From the NCBI GenBank assembly GCA_045587545.1, contig JAZNCN010000021.1, forward strand, positions 12,466 to 76,465: DNA of 64,000 bases, given 5' to 3'. Shown here in pieces: positions 34,322-42,249 of the stretch. The DNA is from Caccoplasma_A sp045587545 (GTDB lineage: Bacteria; Bacteroidota; Bacteroidia; Bacteroidales; G3-4614). Made by a program: the position numbers and the translations under genes. Below the pieces are notes generated by a model, which did no database searches, had not been told where the DNA came from, and was given only the letters and a program-made list of their open reading frames with translations. Positions within the stretch are counted from its first letter, which is position 1. Each line of letters starts with the position of its first letter.

Positions 34322-35398
34322 ATGAAAAAAATAAACTCTATTGTTGAAAACTTTGCCATTGAGGGGAAGGTTTCTGAGATAAAACCTCTTGGTAATGGAC
34401 TTATAAATACTACATATGCAGTTATAACTGACGGTGATAATGACAACTATGTTTTACAATGCATAAATCATAATATTTTTAAAGATGTAGAAATGTTGCA
34501 AAACAACATTGACGCTATCACCAAGCAAATTGAAAAGAAACTTATAGAGAAGGGCGAAAGCGATATAAAACGTAAAACCCTACGAACTATACCAACAAAA
34601 GATGGCAAACTTTACTATTTTGATGGAGAGACCTATTGGCGTGTTACTATTTTAATCCCTGATGCTGTAACTTTTGAAAGCGTTACTCCCGAACTAGCAT
34701 ATCAAACAGGACTGGCTTTTGGAGACTTCCAATATATGCTATCAGAACTCCCCGAACCTCTTGGCGAAACCATTCCCGATTTTCACAACATGGAGTTCAG
34801 ATTAAAACAGTTTGACGAAGCTATAGAGAATGATAAAGCCGGACGAGTTGAGTCAATGATGGAGATTATTGAAGAGATTGATGACAGACGCGAAGAGATG
34901 TGCAAAGTACAACAACTCTTCCGTGAAGGTAAATTTCCCAAGCGTATAACTCATTGCGATACCAAGGTTAATAATATTCTTTTTGACAAAGAGGGTAAAA
35001 TACTATGTGTTATTGATTTGGACACTACGATGCCGGGCTTTGTGCTTTCTGACTTTGGAGACTTTATGCGCACTGCCGGTAATAAAGGAAAAGAAGACGA
35101 TACCGATTTAAGTGCTGTAGGTATTGACATGGAGATATTTAAAGCTTTTGCAAAAGGCTACATTGAAAGCGCCGGAAAGTTTCTAACTCCTATTGAAAAA
35201 GAGATGCTTCCATACGGAGCGAAACTGCTAACATATATGCAAACCGTAAGATTCTTGACTGACTACCTGAATGGTGATACATATTATAAAATACAATATC
35301 CCGAACACAACAAGCAACGCACTCTTGCTCAATTTAAGCATTTAAGAAGTATTGAAGAGCATGAAGAGGAGATGAATAACTATATTGCTACTTTATAA
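34322..35398 (+). CDS. Aminoglycoside-phosphotransferase-fold sugar kinase, N-acetylhexosamine kinase-like
   Basis: 358 residues, close to the length of Bifidobacterium NahK. The N-lobe begins KPLGNGLINTTYAV with VLQCIN for the ATP-anchoring strand. The catalytic loop is THCDTKVNNILFD (His-x-Asp and Asn) and the metal site follows in VIDLDTTMPG. FGDFMRTAG and the C-terminal QTVRFLTDYLNGD fit the NahK-like subgroup, which phosphorylates GlcNAc or GalNAc at C1. The sugar is inferred from overall resemblance only. The gene is convergent with dnaX, sharing a terminator. Confidence 0.72.
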   Translation: MKKINSIVENFAIEGKVSEIKPLGNGLINTTYAVITDGDNDNYVLQCINHNIFKDVEMLQNNIDAITKQIEKKLIEKGESDIKRKTLRTIPTKDGKLYYFDGETYWRVTILIPDAVTFESVTPELAYQTGLAFGDFQYMLSELPEPLGETIPDFHNMEFRLKQFDEAIENDKAGRVESMMEIIEEIDDRREEMCKVQQLFREGKFPKRITHCDTKVNNILFDKEGKILCVIDLDTTMPGFVLSDFGDFMRTAGNKGKEDDTDLSAVGIDMEIFKAFAKGYIESAGKFLTPIEKEMLPYGAKLLTYMQTVRFLTDYLNGDTYYKIQYPEHNKQRTLAQFKHLRSIEEHEEEMNNYIATL

Positions 35399-35420
35399 TA
35401 GAAGTTCAAAACCATGCAAA

Positions 35421-35458
35421 AACAAATAACCATCAAGATGACTTGATGGTTATTTGTT
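35421..35458. terminator. Bidirectional terminator between the kinase-like gene and dnaX
   Basis: A perfect 17-bp stem (AACAAATAACCATCAAG with 35442-35458) and a 4-nt loop, A-rich on one side and T-rich on the other, exactly filling the space before the dnaX stop codon. Confidence 0.88.
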
Positions 35459-37216
35459 TTATGAAATTTCCAAATCAAATTCTTTATATAGGGTAACGAG
35501 ATTAGGATTCTGTTCTACCATGTAATTGAGTTTGTCAAGAGGAGAATATATTGTTTGCTTCTCAGTCATCTCTTTTTCCTCAATCAGAATATCAATCTTG
35601 CCATTAAATAGCTTCTTTCTTAAATATGGCAAAAGCAAGTCGCAATGCTCTTTTAATCGCTGATGCTGATCGGCATTTGTAACCTCAACTTTAAACTTAA
35701 AGTTTTGGAGCAACTGCGGTTTAGAGTTTTTCATAGCATTTACAAGGATTGTCTCTGTTGGAATGAGTTTAATATATTCATTCCACGCCTCCTGTAATTG
35801 ATTTTGTGTAAAAGGGTCAGACCTGTCTTGCATTGCATCTGATTCTGCACTACTTTGCGTCTCCCCTCTCTTTATATGCGTAATAGAGATTGTGCCTGCT
35901 TTTTTTAGCGGCATTGTAGATTCAGAAATAGGACGAATTGATACGGTTTTATCTAAATTTATTGAAACACTCTTTTTATTATTATCCGCTACTATGGGCA
36001 AAGTTTTATTTATTGGAGAAGTTGTCTCTTGCGTTGAAGTTGTAGCGATAGGAGCATCTGTGGCAATTGAGAGGAGAGGCTCCTCCTCCCACCAATCAAC
36101 ATCTATCTGGTCAGATTTTTTTTTTTGATTGAACTGACTCATTTTTATGAGTGAAAGTTCAACTAAAAGTCGTTTATTACCACTTGCTTTATAATTAAAA
36201 TCGCAAGTATTGGAGATATCAATTGCTTTATACAAGAACTCATTCGTACATTTTGCGGCTTGATCTTTATATTTAGCGGCTACCCCTTCTCCTACTTGTA
36301 ATAAAGTTATTGTTGATGGATCTTTACATACCAATAGGTCGCGCAGATGATTACTTAATCCTGTTATAAAATATTGTGCTTCAAATCCACCTTTTAAGAC
36401 CTCATCAAAAATAAGGAGTGCTTCCGGAACTTTTCCCTCCAAGAAAGCTTCTACAAGTTTGAAATAGTAGTCATAATCAAGCAAATTAAGATTGGCAATT
36501 ACACTCTTATATGTTACATTACCACCAGAATATGATGCCATTTGATCAAAAACAGAGAGCGCATCTCTCATTCCTCCATCACTCTTTTGAGCTATTACGG
36601 ATAGTGCCTCTTCTTCAAATGTTATCCCCTCACTCTGCGCTACATATTTCAAATGATCGACTATGTCGGTTATTGATATTCGTTGAAAATCATATATTTG
36701 ACATCGCGATAAAATAGTAGGTAATATTTTGTGTTTTTCGGTAGTTGCAAGAATAAACAGGGCATGTTGAGGTGGCTCTTCAAGGGTTTTAAGAAACGCA
36801 TTGAATGCTGCTTGAGACAACATATGAACCTCATCTATGATAAATACTTTGTATTTACCCAATTGAGGGGGTATGCGAACTTGATCAATAAGAGATCGGA
36901 TATCCTCCACCGAATTATTTGATGCGGCATCTAATTCATGGATATTATATGAACGACCCTCGTTAAATGATTGACACGATTCGCAACAATTACATGCCTC
37001 GCCTTCGGGTGTTGGATTACTACAATTTATTGATTTGGCAAATATCCTGGCACATGTTGTTTTCCCGACACCTCGGGGACCACAAAAAAGATAGGCATGC
37101 GCAAGCCTATTTGAGTGAATAGCATTTTTTAAAGTATGGGTCAACGATTTTTGACCTACAACAGACATAAATGTTGTAGGACGATATTTCCGTGCCGATA
37201 CTATATAATTTTCCAC
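35459..37216 (-). CDS. dnaX: DNA polymerase III subunits gamma and tau
   Basis: 585 residues. The clamp-loader ATPase region (1-365) has Walker A GPRGVGKTT, the zinc module with four Cys (about 69-83), Walker B IIDEVHMLS, and sensor ATTEKH with the SRC arginine finger. The tau-specific part (about 370-585) is Ser/Thr-rich, then a folded C-terminal domain (WNEYIKLIPTETILVNAMKN). At codons 364-367 the coding strand has eleven consecutive A residues, and both shifted frames stop within a few codons. This could give a short gamma form; see the finding. The start is 73 bp from cdd. Confidence 0.96.
   Translation of the reverse strand: MENYIVSARKYRPTTFMSVVGQKSLTHTLKNAIHSNRLAHAYLFCGPRGVGKTTCARIFAKSINCSNPTPEGEACNCCESCQSFNEGRSYNIHELDAASNNSVEDIRSLIDQVRIPPQLGKYKVFIIDEVHMLSQAAFNAFLKTLEEPPQHALFILATTEKHKILPTILSRCQIYDFQRISITDIVDHLKYVAQSEGITFEEEALSVIAQKSDGGMRDALSVFDQMASYSGGNVTYKSVIANLNLLDYDYYFKLVEAFLEGKVPEALLIFDEVLKGGFEAQYFITGLSNHLRDLLVCKDPSTITLLQVGEGVAAKYKDQAAKCTNEFLYKAIDISNTCDFNYKASGNKRLLVELSLIKMSQFNQKKKSDQIDVDWWEEEPLLSIATDAPIATTSTQETTSPINKTLPIVADNNKKSVSINLDKTVSIRPISESTMPLKKAGTISITHIKRGETQSSAESDAMQDRSDPFTQNQLQEAWNEYIKLIPTETILVNAMKNSKPQLLQNFKFKVEVTNADQHQRLKEHCDLLLPYLRKKLFNGKIDILIEEKEMTEKQTIYSPLDKLNYMVEQNPNLVTLYKEFDLEIS
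36116..36126 (-). promoter_or_regulatory. A11 slippery run inside dnaX
   Basis: Eleven A residues on the coding strand span the end of codon 364 and codons 365-367 (CAA AAA AAA AAA). One extra A gives Lys-Ile-stop; one fewer gives Asn-Leu-Thr-Arg-stop. The site lies at the border between the ATPase/collar domains and the tau-specific region. Confidence 0.6.
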
Positions 37217-37289
37217 TCCTTTTATCTTTTTTTGCTATTCGCGAAGTTACTATTTTTTTAGCAATTTCACAATATATTTACCCCTATTT

Positions 37290-37757
37290 CTACATTGAAA
37301 ACGAGAAAGGCATAAAGGTTTTTGCCGACTCGGCAACATAAACATCTTCTCCTGCCGATATTAATACACGTATGGGAGAATTCTGACGCTTTTCATACTC
37401 CATCATAACTTGCCTGCATGCCCCACAAGGGAATGATAAAGCAACATTATCTCTGTTCTTGTCGTACGCCACTATCGCTATTGAACATATTCGCTCATTT
37501 GGATTTTGCGCAGATGCGGAATATAACGCAACCCTTTCTGCACACATTCCTGAGGGAAAGGCTTCGTTTTCCTGATTATTTCCAATAACGATATTACCAT
37601 TTGATAATAATACTGCACTTCCCACTCTAAAGTTTGAATATGGCGCATACGCTCCTTGTTCAGCCTCTATTGATAACTCTATGAGTTTTTTATCCTCTTC
37701 TGATAGTTGAGAATAAGTGTAAATTGTTATCTTTGCAACTTCAGTTATTTCACGCAT
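37290..37757 (-). CDS. cdd: Cytidine deaminase
   Basis: 155 residues, the tetrameric zinc type. It deaminates cytidine and deoxycytidine. AYAPYSNFRVGSAVL is the nucleoside site, CAERVAL has the zinc Cys with the catalytic Glu, and PCGACRQVM supplies the other two zinc Cys. The start lies 27 bp from the divergent glucosaminidase gene. dnaX follows on the same strand after 73 bp. Confidence 0.95.
   Translation of the reverse strand: MREITEVAKITIYTYSQLSEEDKKLIELSIEAEQGAYAPYSNFRVGSAVLLSNGNIVIGNNQENEAFPSGMCAERVALYSASAQNPNERICSIAIVAYDKNRDNVALSFPCGACRQVMMEYEKRQNSPIRVLISAGEDVYVAESAKTFMPFSFSM
37706..37735 (+). promoter_or_regulatory. Possible promoter of the glucosaminidase gene, inside the cdd coding region
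   Basis: GTTG (37706-37709), 18 bp, then TATCTTTG (37728-37735), a full -7 match. It lies antisense within the first codons of cdd; the gap between the divergent starts is only 27 bp, so the promoter must overlap a coding region. Confidence 0.4.
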
Positions 37758-37784
37758 GACATTAATTTTTATTTTGCTAAGATA

Positions 37785-38720
37785 ATGAATTTTATTTCAA
37801 TTTTTAAACAGATACCATATTATATATCATTTTTTGCAATCATAGTTTTTGTTGCATCTATACCGGAAGATATTTATGCTCAATCTCAGAATAAAACTTA
37901 TTTGATTTATATTGATAAATTCAAAGATGAGGCTATGCGACAACAAAAAAGATATAAAATTCCTGCAAGTATCACTTTAGCTCAAGGACTTTTAGAGTCT
38001 GGTGCCGGTAATGGCGAGTTGGCAAGAAAATCAAACAACCACTTTGGAATTAAATGCCACGGTGTATGGCAAGGTGAGAAGGTATATTACGATGATGATG
38101 AAAAGGGTGAATGTTTTAGAAAATATGACGACCCTATGCAGTCGTACGAGGACCACTCGCTTTTTTTAACTTCTCGTTCAAGATATGCAGAACTCTTTAA
38201 TCTTAAAATTACCGATTACAGAGGTTGGGCTGTAGGTCTTAAAAAGTGCGGATATGCTACCGACAAAGCTTATGCAAGTAAGTTAATTGGTATTATAGAG
38301 CTATACAATCTTAACAAATATGATCTGCAGGCTTTAAAAAAGGGCAAAAAAAGTCAAGAAAATATTAACCCTCACACTCCCTATATCTCATGGGGACTAC
38401 TCTATATCGAAGCCAAAGAGGGGGATACTTTTGAAAGTATAAGTAATGAATTTGGTATTAAACGGAGAAAACTTGCAAAATATAACGAACTTCCTAAAAA
38501 TCACACATTCAAAGAGGGAGAGATTATATATCTACAAGAAAAGAACAAGTACTCTAAAAAAGGGTATAAATACCATATAGTTAAAGATGGCGAATCGCTA
38601 CATTCTATTGCTCAAAAATATGGCATGAAATTATCAAATATTTATGCACTAAACCGTAAATACGATAGTTGGATACCGAACGTTGGTGATAAAATACAAC
38701 TTAACAGAAGGCGTAAATAA
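37785..38720 (+). CDS. Secreted peptidoglycan glucosaminidase (GH73) with two LysM domains
   Basis: 311 residues from ATG 37785; the longer frame from 37707 would overlap cdd and hide the signal peptide. The signal segment (IPYYISFFAIIVFVASIPEDIYAQ) is followed by a FlgJ-type glucosaminidase domain (about 35-180) with ITLAQGLLESGAGNGELA containing the catalytic Glu, NNHFGIKCHGVW and YEDHS. Two LysM repeats follow (EGDTFESISNEFGI and DGESLHSIAQKYGM) for peptidoglycan binding. It should cut septal or lateral wall glycan in the periplasm. Confidence 0.92.
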   Translation: MNFISIFKQIPYYISFFAIIVFVASIPEDIYAQSQNKTYLIYIDKFKDEAMRQQKRYKIPASITLAQGLLESGAGNGELARKSNNHFGIKCHGVWQGEKVYYDDDEKGECFRKYDDPMQSYEDHSLFLTSRSRYAELFNLKITDYRGWAVGLKKCGYATDKAYASKLIGIIELYNLNKYDLQALKKGKKSQENINPHTPYISWGLLYIEAKEGDTFESISNEFGIKRRKLAKYNELPKNHTFKEGEIIYLQEKNKYSKKGYKYHIVKDGESLHSIAQKYGMKLSNIYALNRKYDSWIPNVGDKIQLNRRRK

Positions 38721-38787
38721 TCAGAGAGGATATTTTCAGAGAATAAAACTCAGATTTTATCTGCTTTCTCTAAAAAAAGAATAAATA

Positions 38788-38836
38788 TAAAAATAAGAGG
38801 GTTCGCTTCATTTATTTGCAAACCCTCTTATTTTTA
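38788..38836. terminator. Bidirectional terminator between glucosaminidase and DUF5723 genes
   Basis: AAATAAGAGGGTT (38791-38803) pairs perfectly with 38821-38833, with T-runs on both sides for the respective strands. The genes are convergent. Confidence 0.82.
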
Positions 38837-38852
38837 TAATTTAGAATCAGTT

Positions 38853-40262
38853 CTAAATATCATTATGCAATACTCTGCTTCCAAAATTAAAGCTAATACC
38901 CATTGAGGCATTTACATGGAATTTGTTAATGGGGGCATAATAGTCGGGGGTTACTTTTAGCCCGGGATAACAATCAATTCCTGCAAATAAATCAAATCCT
39001 CTTAATCCTACGTTAAATAATGTGCCAAAAGAGCCTCCCATATTTGATATAGTACCATTTATGGTCATCATAAATATCTTTTTTGTTCTGAAATTCACTG
39101 CCAACATTCCTTCTGCATAGGTCTCCTTTCCGAAACGGGTATGCGACAACACTCCTAAAGATATTGCATTATTCAAGAACGAATATTCAGCACCGATATT
39201 TAATGATGCTTTTAACATTGATGTTGATCTGCTCTTTTGAACTTCTCTAAAATCAACAAGGTCCGCAAAAGTTTCTCCTATGTCTTCTAAATCTTCATCT
39301 GCACCGGTATTTATTCCTTCATATATAACCTCGTCATTTATGGTCTCAAGTGATTTATTATGCCTCCAAGTTATAAAGCCTAAGTCAACGATTGATGCAG
39401 AAATTTCAAGGTTTTTAAGTGGACGATATGTTACTCCCAAATCAAGAGCCAATCCTCCTCCTGCAACACCCAAGTCTGAACTATCAAAGTCAACTCCATC
39501 AACAATCTCCTGAGGCTCTCCTTTTGAATTTTTCGCTATGGTATTCTCCAACTCTACCCCACGAACAGAGATATCGGCATGACCTTTACTATTAACTATC
39601 CATTGAGATGTTGCGTCGTTCATTGTTATGTGCATACGGTCAATATTGACGTTGGCTCTTGCCAAACCTATCAAACCTTTTAACTTCGCACCTACTCTCC
39701 ACTTCTCATTAATATTACGAGAATGACCTAAAGCAATATCAACATAACTTGTTGCATTTGCATTTATATCTTCAATCTCGTATGTAGTACCTCCATTTGT
39801 TGTTTGACGACCGACTTTTAGAAACTCAAATATCTCTTTAGGCATTTGAACTCCAAAGCGAGTTCTTAACGAAACATCAAACGTATTGAATCCTTTCCAC
39901 TTGTAAAATCCAAATGACAAGAGAGAGAGATCCAACTCTGCTACAATCTTATTTTGGGATTTTAAACTGCCAAGAAACTCTTTTGAATCAACCGCTTTGT
40001 CTAAAAAGTTCATAATCTCTCCACCACCAGTAGGATATAAGAATGTTGAGACTCCTACATTACTGCTTGCACCAACATTAATATCTCCTAGCATCGGCAT
40101 TGAGACATATCCATATTCACTTGCAAGTGCAGGATTTAATTTATGACGTGTGGGCATTCCTTCCATAAAGTATGCCGAATGTGTTGTTTGTGCTATACCC
40201 GGTAATACGCATATAAGAAATATTACCTGTATAAATATTTTCAAAATACTCTTTTTCATCAT
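38853..40262 (-). CDS. DUF5723 family outer-membrane protein
   Basis: 469 residues. The signal peptide ends near LPGIAQ (residue 25). HSAYFMEGMPTRHKLNPALASEYGYVSMPML opens the family: a P-x-A-LNPAL type motif also seen in PorV/FadL-like T9SS and Bacteroidetes barrels. The rest is amphipathic strands and ends FNFGSRVLHNDI. It is 9 bp after a paralogous lipoprotein gene and likely made with it. The function is unknown; a barrel partnered by two lipoproteins is suggestive of a surface complex. Confidence 0.78.
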   Translation of the reverse strand: MMKKSILKIFIQVIFLICVLPGIAQTTHSAYFMEGMPTRHKLNPALASEYGYVSMPMLGDINVGASSNVGVSTFLYPTGGGEIMNFLDKAVDSKEFLGSLKSQNKIVAELDLSLLSFGFYKWKGFNTFDVSLRTRFGVQMPKEIFEFLKVGRQTTNGGTTYEIEDINANATSYVDIALGHSRNINEKWRVGAKLKGLIGLARANVNIDRMHITMNDATSQWIVNSKGHADISVRGVELENTIAKNSKGEPQEIVDGVDFDSSDLGVAGGGLALDLGVTYRPLKNLEISASIVDLGFITWRHNKSLETINDEVIYEGINTGADEDLEDIGETFADLVDFREVQKSRSTSMLKASLNIGAEYSFLNNAISLGVLSHTRFGKETYAEGMLAVNFRTKKIFMMTINGTISNMGGSFGTLFNVGLRGFDLFAGIDCYPGLKVTPDYYAPINKFHVNASMGISFNFGSRVLHNDI

Positions 40263-40271
40263 CTTCTGCTT

Positions 40272-42080
40272 TTACAAGTTATCCAAATCTATTGATATTC
40301 CGTCTGGCAATTCAAGGTTTATCTTCATATTTAATTTTTGATATTTTGATATTGCGCCTTGATCCGGGAAATATGCATTAACCCTCCAGTTAATTCTGTC
40401 AATAAGTTTCATTTGACCATCTTTGATTTCTCTAAATTCTATTCTCATACTGGTTTGTGCCGGCACAACATCATCAGTAATTCCTATAGATTTTGACGCA
40501 CTTATCTTTTTAGGAATGATAACTTCTATTCCATCTAATTTTTCGCCATTCACATCACAAAGTTCTGCAAAAATCTCCATCTCTGCAGGGAAGCCGTTTT
40601 TTATAATAGCATTTGCAAAAATAGATTTTGCCGAAATTGTCTCAAACACATCGGTATTCAAATCTAATGTTGAGTCATTGTATTGGATTTTAGATCCGGC
40701 GTTTAAGAAGAATGGCACATTTAAGTTATATTTTATATCAAGATCATAGGGCTCTCCCAAAAAGAAATCATGTTCCTCGCTTGGATCGTTATATCCTTCA
40801 CCTATGACATCAATAGAGTATGGTATTTTCTCTGTTAGTTTACCTAAATTTTCACTCCTTACAAAATCATACCCATTTGTACTTAATTCTGCTATCTCAT
40901 GACATGCCACATACTCATAAAAAGTACTTGGACCATATACATCATGGTCATCACCATGAATAGACATCTCTTCTACACTTATAATAACTTGCTGCCCGTT
41001 ATCATCACAGATATAGTTTCCGTCTTTATCTTTGGGATATAATTTTATATTTGCCGAAGCAGACATTGGCAATGTTGTTTTTATCTCAATAGGCAAATAT
41101 GGATTGTACAACGACAACGATGTGTTTTCATCTGTTAAAAATGATGGCAACGAATTTATATATATTGTTTCAGATGTTTCATTAACCTTCAAGTCAACTT
41201 TTCCGAATGCCTCATCTACATCTGCCTCCGGGATATATAAAGTCGGAACAACTTTAAAAGACATTGTAGTTTCAGCACTTGCGGTCTTCAATGACAACGA
41301 TATATCACCTTTTACCTCTACCTTATCATTAAACACAACTTTATTGCTACCATTCAGCATGTTTGATTCAGAATGTACTCCTTTTATGCCAACCTTGAAT
41401 TTCAATTTAGATGTTTCAATTTCTCCACTAATAATGATCTCATTATTGTTTTGGTTGGTTTTAACATTAATGGTTGATGGTACTTTTATATTATTCTTAT
41501 CAATTATAAGATCAGCAGGAAAAACTATCTTGTAATTATCAAAAACAACCCTCTTTAGTTCTACTGCACTACTTCCTTCACATATAACAGATAATGTTAT
41601 CTCTGACAACCACTCTGAATGAACAAAAACTGAATCAATTGATTTTACCCTTGAATCAACAGTTCCTGATTCAATATTTAAGTCTGCTTCATAATTGGTA
41701 ATTTCTTGCGGTAAATCAACCCTATACTCAGCTGGCCCATACATAGGAATCTTTTTTGAATAAGATTTTATAGTTCCGAAATCAAGGTTTTGAACAGGAA
41801 CATGAAACTTAGGAATTACATCAACATCTGTTATAAGATGCCCTTCTGTTGTTGTAACTTCATACAAACCTTGATTGTTTACATAAATATCATCTTCTGA
41901 TGATAGCAATTTTTCAAAAGCCATATCACCTGTATTCAACAATGGGAAACCAACACCATTCTCAAACAGATGAATATCGCCAGATACATTATCCATATCA
42001 AATCTTTCATCAACACAAGATGATAAAAATAATGCGATATAGATAAACCCCAACAAATTAAGTAATCTACACTTCCTCAT
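40272..42080 (-). CDS. Lipoprotein of unknown function, paralogue A
   Basis: 602 residues. The lipobox has Cys22 (LFLSSCVDERFDMDN), with an acidic start suited to surface export. The whole chain is beta-rich with repeated strands and conserved blocks shared with the next gene upstream: HLFENGVGFPLLNTGD, YEYVACHEIAEL, LNAGSKIQYNDSTLDLN, and LNMKINLELPDGISIDLDNL at the C-terminus. No catalytic motif is evident. A clean promoter lies at 42126-42156, so it can be expressed without its paralogue, with the DUF5723 barrel gene 9 bp downstream. Confidence 0.75.
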   Translation of the reverse strand: MRKCRLLNLLGFIYIALFLSSCVDERFDMDNVSGDIHLFENGVGFPLLNTGDMAFEKLLSSEDDIYVNNQGLYEVTTTEGHLITDVDVIPKFHVPVQNLDFGTIKSYSKKIPMYGPAEYRVDLPQEITNYEADLNIESGTVDSRVKSIDSVFVHSEWLSEITLSVICEGSSAVELKRVVFDNYKIVFPADLIIDKNNIKVPSTINVKTNQNNNEIIISGEIETSKLKFKVGIKGVHSESNMLNGSNKVVFNDKVEVKGDISLSLKTASAETTMSFKVVPTLYIPEADVDEAFGKVDLKVNETSETIYINSLPSFLTDENTSLSLYNPYLPIEIKTTLPMSASANIKLYPKDKDGNYICDDNGQQVIISVEEMSIHGDDHDVYGPSTFYEYVACHEIAELSTNGYDFVRSENLGKLTEKIPYSIDVIGEGYNDPSEEHDFFLGEPYDLDIKYNLNVPFFLNAGSKIQYNDSTLDLNTDVFETISAKSIFANAIIKNGFPAEMEIFAELCDVNGEKLDGIEVIIPKKISASKSIGITDDVVPAQTSMRIEFREIKDGQMKLIDRINWRVNAYFPDQGAISKYQKLNMKINLELPDGISIDLDNL

Positions 42081-42125
42081 TTATTTAATTTTTAAAAAAT
42101 ATTCACAATATATCTATTCTTGTAG

Positions 42126-42156
42126 CAAAATTAAGACATAAATGGATACTTTCAAA
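42126..42156 (-). promoter_or_regulatory. Promoter of paralogue A and the DUF5723 gene
   Basis: On the minus strand TTTG, 19 bp and TAATTTTG: an exact match to the Bacteroidetes consensus, about 45 bp upstream of the ATG. It separates paralogue A from paralogue B. Confidence 0.65.
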
Positions 42157-42249
42157 ATATTTTTTTGCATTTTTTAAGAAGTTTAGCAAAAAGTGCAAAT
42201 ATAGTCAGCATAAAGTTTTATAAATAAACTTTTTATCAATTTATATATT

